Of a stretch of DNA of 64,000 bases, positions 47,698-62,600 are shown piece after piece. Each line of letters opens with the position of its first letter. Positions within the stretch are counted from its first letter, which is position 1. The notes beneath the pieces were generated by a model. That model saw nothing but the letters and a program-made list of their open reading frames with translations, did no database searches and was not told the DNA's origin. The stretch comes from Wuchereria bancrofti (lineage: Eukaryota; Nematoda; Chromadorea; Rhabditida; Onchocercidae). The stretch spans positions 375,262 through 439,261 of the forward strand of contig SSBO01000006.1 of assembly GCA_005281725.1 (NCBI GenBank), written 5' to 3'. The position numbers were made by a program, and so were the translations under genes.

Positions 47698-50600
47698 TCA
47701 CACTGCGGTAACCGGCCCAAGTTCCGCAGCAACAGCAGCTGCATGTACAGCTTTTAGATTATGCGCTTCGGAACACTTACTTTTCCGAATGCCAACAATT
47801 GGTGCCATTCGTTTCGTAAATTCGATATAATTTTTTTGCAGTTCATTCTATAATTTTATAAAAAATAAATTCTCACCGTAAAATTCCTCTGAATAATTCA
47901 TTATAAGAATAGAATTGGTGAATGAATTCAATAAATAAACCTGATAAGCTTGCTGATCAGCCTGGATAAGCTTTCTGTTCTTTTGAAGAGCATCAGCACA
48001 TTTTTTTGAGAAATCTTTAAAACATAAGCGAAGCTTATTCTGGAATTTATCCATCGGTTTGCCACGTTCATCCAAAATCATATTTGTAAGGAACACGTTG
48101 GCAACCTTGAAAAAAGAAGGGTCTTTAATTATTGAAATGATAGTGAAAACATAGGTAATATTCTTTTCATCTACTCTTGAAAAAATGGACAGAACATTAC
48201 AAAATGATGAAATATAAAAAGAAAAAGAGAAAGAAAAAAAAAATTCCCACAAAAAAAAACTTTCGAATCTAGAAATTTAGTTGGAACAATGTTGAAGTAC
48301 CTTGCTTATTTACTGCTATTAATTTTTTGACAAGTTTATAAAACTTTGAAATTTACTTCTAAAGGACCTTGGTAAAACTCTGAAACTCACTTCTATAGGA
48401 CCTTGGTTGACAGTGGTACCAATGCAACCTTGCAGTACCATTTGAAGCATTTTAGCATCCGGTGGGTCTTGCACAGTAGCAGCGGCTAATTCACGAGTTC
48501 GTTTTTGGACATCTTCAATTGCAACTTCTATTGGCGTCAAAATAATTTGTTCACGACTCACCACCCGAAGACGTGTTTTCACATAGGGAAAACTAAAAAA
48601 AAACAGAAATAATGCAGAGAAAAGCTCATTTAAACAGAAAAAATCTTTCAAATGATGAATTAAAATAAATTTTCCGTCTTTCATCTACATGGAACTTTTA
48701 GGGAGACTGCTACATTTTAATAACTCAAAAGAAGTTAGGAAGTAAAAATTCAATTAAAAGTTACCAATACTGCGTGGCTAGTACAGTTCGCCTTTTGTAT
48801 TGATCCTTCAAATCACCATGAGCTCGACCATCTTTCGTAAATGGTGTCGCATAGACGAATCGATATAACCTGTGATTCCTCTCGAAATGAGTCGGACGAC
48901 GACGTCGTTCCCAATTCTCCAAATACGGTTCCACATATGTGATTTGCAAATAGGCTTTTGTGGAATCCAAACGATTTCGATCAACCTATAGATCCATTTT
49001 TAAAACATTAATTGAAGCAACTTTCTTCGTTCTACCATAAAAATATTTTAATATTTCAATAATATTATTGTAAAATTTAGTTTAAAAAAATGGGAAACAT
49101 ACAGTATTTGAATCTTTAATAACTTCCAAAACTCCTTTTCCAAAACGATCTGTATAAAATGTATCCAAACGATGGCTGATTTCGGACAATTTCGTAATGG
49201 CCGGTTCTTTGTAGATGAATTCGACGCCGTCCAAATCTCCAAAACGACTGCCATAAAAACCTACCCGAAAATAGGTGCCAAAACAACGTTTGTCGGCACT
49301 GAAATTCAACAAATTTTTAAAATCTGAGGCAAAGAATGCATACTCTTCATACTGCAACCGAAACATAACCATATTCTTTCCAAAGATTTTCTCATAAATC
49401 CCGTTTTCAAATAGTTGAGCTAACTTTTGACAATTATAATAGTCATAAGTTATCCGTAAATGTCGTTTGAGAGTAAAACAACAGATTGGGAGATATTCAA
49501 AACTAGCTGTAAAAAAAGTCTCAAATAGCACAACTCTATCTTTACATTTCTTGAAAATTAAATGTTCTAAAATGAATGAATAAAATTTAGAATTCTTTGA
49601 CTCATACCTTGGTAAAGGTGAATACCATGCATCGGCAATATCTTCAATCAGCGGTACAGTTGGCTCAATACGTGAAAGAGCTTGACTTAGGCAACTATGT
49701 ACTTGTGCCAAATGCCGATAATCACGATTTTCTTCCAAAATCGGTGTTATTACCTGATATAAACAAAAAATCGGAAAGGAAAGACTGTATAAAACTTCAA
49801 AATTTTTATAAAATGGTCAGGTTAGTTCTAAAATAAAGCCTGATTTCAATGCAAGCATAGATAACCTTGTACAGTTGTATCATTGATTCATACATTTGAG
49901 CTTTTTCCATAAACTGTGCGGTTTTTTCCACCAAATGTACTAAACCATTTCGTGTAAAATGACGACTTTCACAAATACCTTCTTCATCAGGACTGAAAAT
50001 TAATTAAATCTATTATATCGATGGTTTCATTTCATCTTTCAGTTAAAAAATTTTTGAAAATAAAAAAATTGAATTTGAAAGCAGAAAAAAGAATCTTAAC
50101 GATTCATATGAAAATTGGAATTATTTTAAATAGAAAATATTATCAAAAACATTACCTAATAACATCATCCGAAACAGCACTTTCCTCGAGAACATTATCA
50201 CTTATGGCTTCAAAAGCAGCAGCACCCTTAGGTACATATACGTTATACTCACGCATCGAAATATATTCAGCAGCTAAAGCAGCTGCATGTAACATACATT
50301 GTGCAGCTTCCGCTGCGTTATCTCGAGCTGCATGCTTATTTGCCATATTTATCAACCATGTCAATCTAAATCATTGCACTTTAAAACTGATTATTTTATG
50401 TTTCAAAAAAAAAAGAAATTCAATTCATTTTTTTCAAAAAAAAAAAAAAAAAAAAAGAAAACAAAACGAGAAATTTGTATAGAATTAATAAAATATGGAA
50501 AGGGAGACATCATAACAGTGATAATAAGGTCCAAATAATCCCATTCAAGTTAAGTTTGAAAATTCCTTTTTTTTTTGATTATCTGACGAATACTGTTATA

Positions 50601-53600
50601 CCAATAAAGAAACACAACATGATTTCTAATAAACACCGAAAAATTATGCTAACCTAAGATCTGGATTGTTCTGATATCCTTTTGCGACACGATACATAAG
50701 ATCGATTAGCATTTCAAAATCATTTGTGTATTCTTTCATTTTCACTGTATCCGATAATATCATATGTAAATTGAAAACTAGATCTTTCACCTGCAATTAT
50801 ACTCTATGCTTTCTTAATTTGAGACGTCTAAATTGTAAACAAAACTTGAAAGATATTAATTCAGAAATTAACATTTCACGCAATTAACCTGCTCCGAAAA
50901 AGTTGTATTTCGTAGCTGAGAATCAACTGATGCATCTGTTTCCGAATATGTTAATACAGTTTTTAAACTGTGACGCAAACAATCTTCATTTATCCAGTCA
51001 CCATATTTGGTACCCGTGGAAACCAGTGTACTCAATGACATCGTAATTTGCATCTTAACTTTTGGAAAACTTGCTCCTGACTCGAAGCTTTGCCTCATCA
51101 ATAAGTACAGCGAAGCTGCAGCCTACAAATTCTCTCTTATTAGAAAATAAATTTAATTTCATATCATGCATATTTGGTAAACGGAAAAAATATTACTTTA
51201 ATAGAGATTTCATTCGGACCATGCTCGCTCTTACATTATTTGTTTATAATGAAACGCTAATGCATAGTGAGCAAAATTGTTCCAAATCTAGTTTACATAA
51301 TTTTTTGAAAGTAATCTATTTGAGAAAATAATCTACCGTCTTTTCTATATGTAAGGTTATATCTATTTCATAAATCCTTTTAATGGTTATGAAGTGCGTC
51401 AACTGTGTGCTGCTATTACTGCTCCATAAATGTTTCTAGAAGTTAATATAAATTGAAGTGTTAAGTTCAAGAGTCAAAGTGAATTAAATTTAAATACATA
51501 ATTTCGAAACCTTAATAGTACCTGAGAACGAACAGCTGGTAACCGAGATGCGCAGTGTCTTAGTAGATGAAGGCATAATTCACCACACTGTTCAGTTTCC
51601 TGTAAATCATTCACTGTTATCATTTATTTATCACAACAGTTCTTAAATTTAATATGACAGACACACATGCACGAAGGAACAAAATTATGAACAAAAATAC
51701 ATTTAAAAGAGATGGATTTGAATAAAGAAAAAAATAACAATCAGAATTCCCAGAGACAAATAAAATGAGCGCAAAAAGCTATCTTTCGAAGTAATAAACT
51801 ATCTGACAATCGGTGTATTTCGAAAATAGCAAATATATTATTAACCTGTTCAAACAACAAATCTGGATACTTCGTAACTATTGCACGCTGACTTGCAAAA
51901 ACATTTTCCAAAGTTTGCACTGATTGATTGCAAGCAAGAATATGCATCTTAAAAATATTCATTGAAAAAATTGATTTAATTTTTTATTTTTAGTGTTCTG
52001 CTCAATTGTTGCTATAGCCAATTTGTTTATCCATTTTTTATTTTTTATTTATCGTTTTGAATATTAAAACAAGAATTCCCAACGCTTGCAGTGCATCTAT
52101 AGTGATGGGAATATGAAAAATATGCTTCACATGAATAATAATAATAAAATAAAACAAGGTGAACTAAAAAATGGCAATAATTTAAAACTAAAAAACCAAT
52201 AGTAATAATGAACTCACCAATACTTTTAATACAGATGATAACACATAAAAGAGATAATCAGAACCAAGAACCGACACCACACGTATGATTAATTCTAACG
52301 TATCCAACACTATTAATGGTATCTCGGTGCAAAGAGTTGCTTCAAGGATAACATCTTCATCAGTTTCTAAATCAAACATTTAATTTTGGAAAATAAATAG
52401 CTTCCAGATTCTTCCGCACTTCAATAATTTTCTTAGCATTTCATAATTAACAATTTGATTTTGAAGTATTTCTACATATAATAAAACTATTAACATGTAA
52501 TATCTTAATAGCTGACTGTAGTTCATAACTTACGGATAGGTTCATCGCTTGAGTGTCCACCGCTACTACCAGTGCAACTTTTCCAAGAACCCTTTACTTG
52601 TGAATCTTTAGTTTCTTTACGCCAACGAATTCCACTTTCAGAATCAGCTATACCACGTGATTTTTTCCGGTTAAGTTCTTTAACTGATGAATCTTCAACA
52701 TTACTACCTTCGTTCTTTACTTCCTCTGTAATCTCAGTGATACCCTGCAAATTATCAATAGACAGTTCAGTCCATCACATTATACAAACTCAAAAAATAG
52801 TAAAATTACAAAAATTTCCAGTCCTTAATGTAAGAACTGCTTGGAAAAAAAAGTTACTTGATTAGGACAGAAAGATGATCTGAATTCGAAGCATGAAACA
52901 GCAAGCTGTAAAACATCAAGAAACTGTAAAATTCGATGAGATGATAAATCGCGAATCCATTGACGCAAAGATGATCGTTCCATATTTTTTAACGCCCAAC
53001 AGAAACATGCTAATAGCTGAATGAGATTTGAATAATAGAATTCGACAAATAAAAATCTAAGATAATATATTTTTCCTATAAAAATTATCACCTGACGTGT
53101 ATTTTCCAATGAAATTGATGGCCGGACTAAACCAATATGTTTTCGTTCGGTTTGAGGTGAACATGGTGGCGAAAAATTCATCCCACCAATTGCAAGCATA
53201 ATTTTATCGCTAATAAACGGACCATTATCTATTTCGGTCGTGTAGCTGTAATTAATGGTGATATAGAAATGATTACAATCTTTCTTTAAATTTTGGAAAT
53301 ATATTTAATGAATATTAGATGTCAAAAAGAATCTTTAAAGATTGAAAATTTTACCCATTAGAAATTGGTGTGGAAATGTCATAGTTAACATTGGAAGACT
53401 TCGAATAAGGATCGTGCAATTGAGTTGACGCATCCAAAACAATACCAATCATTGGTAAATATAAAGATGCCACTCGTGCTTTTACCGCATTATCAAGAAG
53501 TCGGGCATCCAATTCATGGCTGCTTAGCAAATTACGAATAAGGCTTATAGCACTGCAAACAGTCCAAAATTATCGTTTTTTTTTTTTTCCCCAGGGAATT

Positions 53601-56600
53601 GAGATAGCATAAATGTATGATATAAAACGAAGTTAATAAATTAAATAAAAAAAAAAACAACAATATGATTCTTTTTTTTTAACAAGCAAACCAAATTATG
53701 ACAAATCTCACAAGTCAAAAACGTTACGTGAACTAACCGTGAATGAAGCAGTGTATTTGATGTATCAAGAACAGAAGCAAGGTCAGCAAGGGCAAGCCCA
53801 ATTAGAAAATGTCGCGAACGAAACTCAACAGTTAATTCTGTTGATCCAACTGCACTATGTGATTCATTTGCTTGACTTGAAGACATGAAAAAAGAATGGA
53901 ATAAAATTATGTAAAACAACAATCTTCGTTTAGAATACAAGAAAAAAGAAAGATAAAAGGATAACTTTGGAAATTTGTCAGAAAATGGATTTCAGAAATT
54001 CAAAACTTTTGACTCTGAGAAACTAAATCAAACCTGCTACTACTGACACTTGAATTTCCCGGACTAGAAGGTTGAATTTGTGAGGAAGAATGATGTAAGG
54101 ATACTGATAAATTAGCGCTACCCTCCGAACTAGACGAAAATGCCGATGCTGCTGACTGAAATTTGAAGTGATCGAGAACGCAGAGGAAAAATGAGCTTAT
54201 TGATTAGTTAGCAAAAAATGACAAACTGCGCAAAACTCAAAACTTACATGAAATGATCCACCAGAATGGCTTGTTGACATATTTTGCAGGTTACTAGAAC
54301 CAAACGGTAAATTCAACACAACGAAATGCTCATGAGAGGCAATAATACGCAAAAAGTCAAGCTTAATCAGCATGAGAGTCGGGACTATGCATAATTCGGT
54401 AGAGTTTCTGAAAAAAAAAAAAAAATTATTCAATGCCTTAAATGGTTATAATTAAGGCTAATAAATCCCTTATCATGATTCATTGCAACGGATATTCAGT
54501 CTAGTGTAATTACTACTTGCAAAACCACCCTAGATCGGAAGCCCTTAAATTGATTATTGATGGATAAGCAGTTAATTTGCATATGAGTAATTCAAGAAAA
54601 GAATTTGTTTTGCAGTTTTTTGGTTATTAGTTTTTGAAAAAAAAATTCGTACAAAAATTTACCCTATTTTAATAGCAATTTCGCGATTAAATTCTCCGAT
54701 CAATGTCATCACAAAAGTTCTATCCATTAATGAAAAACAATCACGCAAGAAATAAGCCCACGAAGTACTGATTGATTGTGACTGAAGTAAATGAATTTAA
54801 TCGTTTCCACTACATCGATAATAAATTGTTTATGTTATATTTCACCTTTCTTTTTATTACCATCTTTATCAGTTATCATTATGTGCTTGTATCTCATAAT
54901 TTATCATCAAATATTATTATTATTTTTTAATAAGGCAGAAATCTCCAACTATGAACATTAAGTATCACGGAATTACCTGTCTTGGATCTTTCGAAGTTCT
55001 TTGAATCACTTCATTGATAATAGCCTGAGAAAGAGCGTTCAAATCTTGGATGAAGGCTTCACTAAAACGAAGTTTGCGTGGCAAATACAAACGATTTGAA
55101 AGAGATAAATGTTCTGCCATTGATTTAACCTATAAAATATACTGCAAATGAAAAAAGGACGAAATATGCCAGTTTGTTTGAATATTATTTGAGTTACAAG
55201 GTAAAGGATAGAGGAATAATTTAATTGCTCTTATATAAATGTTAAATAAATTTAATTGCTCCGCTTTAATCCTATATAAATGCTAAATAAATGACTTAAT
55301 AAATTTGCTATACGAAAACATACCATAAGTTCAAGGAAAAACCAGGAATTAAGGAAAGCCATTTCTCGAGCTGCACCACCACTGATAACCCATTGCAATG
55401 CTAATTCTTCGTGCATCATCTGCAAAAACTCGAAATATACAAAATAAACCTTAAAAATAATGAAAATTTTATCAGATGAAAATTCCATTCAATTATAATT
55501 GCAATTTCTATGTAATCTATTCCGGTTGAGTTTTTCCTCGATAATTGCTTCTCCCCTTTCTATTATAACTAATATAATTCAGAAACTGTCACTTGACAAT
55601 GAGCTCGATTCAAATGAAATTAAACTCTGATATCAAAAGTGGAACTTACAAATTCTTGGAAATAAGTCAAAAGACTTCTGAAAACTAGTCAAAAATATAC
55701 AACATAACCTTTTTTGGTGTTTTCGGTTCATAATCACCTTCAACAGATACTTTCATATAATTTGTTCGCTCAAATTCTCCTTTAAAAAAATAAAAATTTC
55801 ATTCTATTTATTGACCAATTCTTGAAAGTTTTTTTTTTTCTGTAATAATCTAAAATACTATCCTTTTGAGAGTAAATCACAATACACTAAAATGAAAATG
55901 AATTTTCTTCAAATAACTAAGCCATTGCTGATCCAATAAAAGTATGAAATACATCGAGTAAATTATTAAAATTTCAATTTAAAAAAACTTGCATGTGAAC
56001 AGCATCCAATGAAAAATTATCACAAGAGATATGTTTATCAAATATCCCAAAATTTAACTCCACTTACTGATAATATCGAGCAAATGTTTACTTTCCGGTG
56101 AAGTAGGCATTCGTGCAGTACTCTCCAGTTTCGGTTCTGTCTTACTGTTGTTTGACTGGACAATTGAAGTCTCTAAATTCAAAAAAGTCTTTGAAATTTC
56201 ATAACGTAACGTTAACTACATTGATACCTTATCTTGCAGTATATAATCATTGTTCAGCTATGCATTTTTTGTTTGATTAACAAAGAAAAAAAAAATCTGG
56301 CAAAATTTATAACAAACCTTTTAGAGCAATTTTATGGTAATGTATATAGGTCGTCAGGAGTGAACTACGACCATGGGCATCACGGAAGCTATTCAAGAGA
56401 ACGGTACATATTTTGACAAGTTGTCCAAGCACTTCAAAGCATACGGCCGACACGGATACTGCAACAATAATAATAATAACATTAAAAATGAATTTCAACA
56501 TTTAAGAACTCAGTGAACTAATCAATCTAAACTAAACAGAAAGAATGGAAAAAGTGAGACTTCATGCAATACCAGAAAACATATTCTCAAATCTAAATTA

Positions 56601-59600
56601 ACTAGAAGTCACAGTTCACAAATAGAAATATCTTGATTTAGAAGAACCAGCTTAAATTACGATCTAAAATTTCCAAAAATGTATAATTGAACAAACCGGT
56701 ATATGGAGGATTTGCAATTAACGCCAATAGCTTATCCAGTATAACATACAGGAAAGCAACCATTGGCTCCGGACGAGCTTTTATAACACTTCGTATTGCA
56801 TCCTTTAAATCCGCTTCCGATACCGGTGGATTCTTTTTATCGTTTATACTTAACGATTGATATGCAAGCAGAAATTTGTCCAAATGGGAATCCTAAAAAT
56901 AACAGTCATACTTTTAAAATTGATTTCAAAAAGGACAACCTGATCATTCTCTGACTGAACTAACTGTCTCAAGAATTAAATTAGATCAGCAACTTATTAA
57001 CAAAACAAAAAAAATTAAAACACACATCATACCTGTGTGTGAACTGTTGTAATGGCTTCAAGTTTAACATCAAAAAGTGGTTTGTGTCCTTCCAACCACC
57101 TAACATTCGGCAAATTGACATCCGGTGAAAGATATCCGTAACTTTGTGGTAACTGTTCTAATGCAATCGGTAAAATAAATTCACCGGTTTGCAATCGCCC
57201 ATCTTTGAGTAAAGGAATCCATGAATATCCTATGGGTATTTTCACTTCATCGCCAACTTTATTTGGCTTACAAGTAATGTGGAAAAAAGTGAATAATAAG
57301 TGATGGCCATCATTTAAGTCAACTGGCAAATTGATTTTTATTTCATCACAAAAAGTAGGCGTTCTGAAATTGAAATTAGAAAACAAAAATAAAGAATAAA
57401 ACTTTTAAATTAATAAAAAACAAGAATGACACTTTACCTAAATTTTCGCTGCTCAACTATTACAAGAAAAAATTTGATAAAATTTGTTCACTAAATTTCT
57501 TCCTAAATATATCCATCATTGGAAATAATGATGAAATGATAAGAACAATAACTCCAAAATAAATTATTCATGTTTTAAATTTTGCCGATGGTATCATTTC
57601 TGATTATATCAAAAGACCAAAAATTGGATGAAACTACTTTACAAACATTTACACTGCACATAACGATTTATCTATTTTGCTTATTATTTAAAATTTACTT
57701 GCAATACATTTCAACAATTACTTATTGTGATAGGAAACTGCTGTATCAGCAGAAAAAGTGATATTTGGTCCACTGGATTTACCAAATATAGCATAGATTG
57801 GCTTTTCTTGAGCATTCATCAATTCCACATGTATAGCAATGTTACGTGATGGACCAGAACGACTGGATAAATTTACTGATCGAGGATAAACGTAAAGAAG
57901 ATTCCTGAGATATCAACATTTCATTAGGAAAATAAAAAAAAAAAAGTATGAAATATAAATAATATTTAGCAAATTTGATTGCTTACCTATAAATAGCATT
58001 TACTGCATAGATTCCTTTACTCGGGAATTCAACAATTTCCTTAACAATATCCGCTGGATTACCAGAAGCAAATGGATGCATACGAAGAAGTTCAGGTGTA
58101 AGCCGAAAAATAAGTAAAGTTTTATAAAATGAATGAAATTATTTAACTAATCATATATCTAAATGAATAATCCAGATCTTTGGAAGATCAACAACTATTG
58201 TCAACTAGAAATGCAAATTTTAGGTGATTTCCAGAAATTCAATTATCTGAACGGGAGGATTTCTAATTTTATCCCTTCAAAATATTGTATATATTGTAAT
58301 ATATTGTAAAATATAGTATATATTTTACAATATACTTCGAAAAGAAAAAATTTCAAAATTGAACGACTGCAGAACGCTGAAAATATAAAATAATACTAGT
58401 CAAACTGTTACCTCATTAAAGATTCGCCACATCCACCTGACAGTTCCATTTTGAATGTAATTGGAAATGTTTTCAGCCTAGCTAATTTGGAACCACCTTT
58501 TCGACAATCCGCAAGCATTTTGCAGAGATCTTCATCGGTTAGACGTTCTGCTTCCTATCAGTAATAGTGAAGGAGTAGAAAATAATAAAATAAAAATTGA
58601 AAAATAAATTTCATAAGAAGCAAGCAAAATATAAACTTCATACAGAAGCATGCTGAAGTTCCAAACATCATCACTGATAAATATGGTAAGTAGTAATGAA
58701 ATTACACTAGAAGATCTGATATCAAAACAATATCACGAAGTAACAATGTTTTATTAATCAAAAATAAAAAAAATAAAATTTGTTAATTCTTTCAAATTTT
58801 TTAAACAATCTAGCTCATGTCATATAAAACCTATATTCCAAAGTCTTTTCCTTATTCAACATTACCTGCCTGAAGAACGAATTAAGACTGAGGAGCAGAG
58901 ATGGCAGATTACTTAAGGAAGTCAACGGAGATCCGCCATCTTTCAATGGTGAATCAGTTTCGAGACCTGATCCCATTGTGGTTGCATCATTTTGCAAGAT
59001 AGTTGAATGAAGTCCTCCGAAAAGTTTACGTTTTTGCAATGGTGTACGATTTTTTTGGGATTGTTGCGCTCCTATAAAAACTGCACCGGACGAAGTTCCG
59101 CTACCTATGCGGCGAAATGTTCCCGACGTTGAGGTTGATATTCGATCTAAAAGATCTCTTTTAACCAATCAGATTTAAAATTCGAGAAGCCAACTTTCAA
59201 GCTGACTTTATTAGAATAAAATTAAAAATCTAATCAAAATATAATATATATATATTTTAGCATACTATCATACTCCAATAATATCTACAAAATCAATTAA
59301 CGTAAAATTTGAAATCTTTCAAAGATAAAAATCAACTTACCCATACTGATAATGCTTTCTACATCGAATAATGTTGTTGGTGAAGCTGTAATTATATCCT
59401 GTCCTGCAAATGTAACAATTGCAAGAAGTTAGAATTAATCGAAATTAAAAAGCAAATAAGATTATTTTCAAAATTTTCGGGAAAATTTAGCCTTATCAAC
59501 CTTATCAATTCCAATTTGCTGAAAAAACTGAACTGAAGTAATCAAAATAATTCTTAAAATAACACATACTAGTGAAATCTCTCTCTCTCTCTCTCTCTCT

Positions 59601-62600
59601 ACTTAATCCATATGCAAAATAATCATATTCCAATACAATTCAGATAGTGCAAAGAAAATTCATGATCCAGATAATGCAGAAAAAAAAACACCGGAAACAG
59701 AGCTCGCAATCATTGTCGTTAATGTTTCAGTCTTATCCGGATGATATGATCCATTAAGGATTTGATTCAGGTCAATGGCAAACCATCCAAGTGGCATTCG
59801 GAAAGCGCCAAGTCGTTCACAGTATTGTTGTGCCATTTGCATTAATCGTTCCTTGTTTTTATCTTCCTTCACATATGGTTCACATGCATCTGCTACCTCA
59901 CATGGTTGTAATACTTTTTCCAGCTGAAAAAAAAATCTAAATTTGAAAATTTGGAAAAAAAATTTTAATTTAAAAAAAAAATGAAAATTTAAATTTGAAA
60001 ATTTGGAAGAATTTCGCAATGCTAAATTTATCGTTCCATTAACATTTTGATTTTTTTTTTTCTACCTTGATGACAATAAATATATCGTTCAGCGGTTGAC
60101 TTATACTGAAAATTGCTTGTGTACATTTGCTTGCCTCATCTACACAATCAGCGTGCTGCGAAATCATTGCACGAAGCGAATCATCATTTAAATCAAAATA
60201 GAAATTCTCTGATATCTGAAAATTCACAGTTACACAATTTTCCTCAACCTTTAACAGTTTTTGTGATAATACTGTGATAATATTTGGAATAAATGTTAAA
60301 TGTGTAAAACTTGAGATAAATGTTAAAAATTAAATAACTGTTAAAAATATTATCATATTTTTAACAGTTATTTGTGATAATTACCAAGATTCAGAAACGA
60401 ATTTAACTCTCCTAATAGCAGCAACGAAGTACTGATTGACAACATTTAATCATTATTAAATGATTTAAAAGATACATTTTTTTTTTGAGAAAAATAAATA
60501 CAATTTATTAAGTGCTTACCTTCCGTCTTTCTTTCAAATCATAAAGTACAATAGTGCCAAAAACAGGTTCGAAAGAAGGTTCAAGTTGTAACTGAAAATT
60601 TAAAATTGTTTAAATAAGGAAAAAATGGTGCCGAAACTATCTTTTTTACTGAAAATATATCCCAAGTAACTGCCATCAGAAATGTATGATAAAAAAATGC
60701 AAAAATTTTAAAAGTTAAATTTTATTTCTCGAGTACTATTCCAGGGGAGAAAGGTTTCTTTTTATTAGTAAGAAAACAATAGATTGGCACACAGGCGGAG
60801 ATAGAAGGAGGAATATTTTGCAACAATCTGGAATCTCTCTAAGACACGAAAATAGTTAAATTAAAGAAATTAAAATTTCTAAAGTTTATAACTATTAACC
60901 TTCAAAACTTTGATAAAAAGTTTCTGACCAGTATGCTCAACCGGGAATGGCGCTGGACTTCGACGTTCAATTACATCAGCCTAAATAATTCTGTTACGCT
61001 CTATGAAATATCAGGATTTCCGGACTCGAACATACTTACAAAAGATTTTGACAAAGTTTACTAAATATTTCTAGTTGTTTGTCTAAACAACGTAATTTTT
61101 TTTACAATTTTTGGATGACAAAAAGATTTCTATCAAAACATTCTCTTCAAAATAGTCTTCAAGAAATAAAACAAAAAATTAAATCAATTATGTAGTACAA
61201 ACTTCAGACTGAGGTGGAAGTAAGTTAATTAATGCATTTTGTCGATGGGCTCGCCTTCGAGCCTCATTAATTTGATCAAGTTGTGTATTTGAAATACGTT
61301 GCACTACACCTGAAAAGATACTACGATTAGTTTCAATCACATGTATTTTGATAAAAAAAATTCTAAAAATAACATTTAACCATGATCGATAATCATGTGG
61401 CAAAAAATCACCTTAAAGATGATCAATAAGTTTGATTTTTTTCTTTCCTTATGATCATTAATATGATCCGTAAAACTTAATTTACTTAAGTTTTTTTTTT
61501 TCTTTAAATTTAATCCACAAACCTGGCACTGTAGGATCACTAGCGGAAGAATGAAGTTGATGAGGTGCACGTAAAATATCATCACGATTTGTTCCACCGG
61601 ATGATGAACCAACAGTACACATTGAATCGGACGAATAGTGTGAGCCGAATGAATCACGTTTTGCAATCTGTTATTATCGACAGCTTATGAAAATCTCAAA
61701 ATTTACAAAAATTTTAAGGAATTTTGGGAACTGTTAAAAAAAAAATCACTAAAGGCCAATCGTTGAAATATTATGCATTGTTAACGATAGCATTCGCTAT
61801 AAAATAATTTTTATGGATTGAAAATATTTGAATAAGACAAATATTTTTTCTATCTAATAAGCATTACTTACAGTAACGGTATTACTACTCCATCCAAAGT
61901 TTAAAATGTTTCAAATTTTAAAATAAATCATCTAAAAACTATCTCCATTTCTTCCATATTATACAATTCACTCAGCTTTTTTTTTTTGAAAATACTCTTA
62001 GCAAGTATATTTGTACACTCATTTTAAAAAGTTTCAAATACAGAGATTACTATAAAGGAACCTCCATTAGTTACTATTTATAGTTCATAGATACTTTTTA
62101 CCTGGTCTTCGCCTGCCGTGCTAACACTTCGCCCGATAGGTCGCTCCGAATCCACTTCAAAAATTTGTTTTGGAGTAGTCTGAGCAATAATTGGCCGTTC
62201 CATTAGTAATCGAATATATGCTTCACCGCTTGAATATTGAAGATATTTTCGCTGTACTAACGAAAAACTATCATTGTATGTTTGTATTATATCTTTTACA
62301 AGTGAATCGACACTGAAAAAAAAAATTATTTAACAAGAAATCAAACTAGAAATAGGACTGAGAGTAATGACACTGATATATACAGATAGTTTTAAGTTAT
62401 AAATGAATCAAACATTTATTCAAATTCATTCAAACTCATTCACATAGTTTATAGTTCTAAAACTCTCAAGCCTTTAATTTATTCCTTCATTAAGAAAAAA
62501 AAAAAAATTATGAAACCCTGAAAGATTTGATGGAATCGGTGATTCGACCGTAAGTTGATCTCGATGTATCAAACGTACTTCGATATCATCAACAGGAAAT

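Noticed and set aside
47848..48252. Single-exon reading of 134 codons on the minus strand as an independent gene
   Set aside because: The middle is DOCK exon 43 and both ends are read-through into introns.
50021..50538. Plus-strand open frames with Lys-rich tails
   Set aside because: Antisense to a DHR-2 exon and its neighbouring intron; the Lys-rich part is poly-A DNA.
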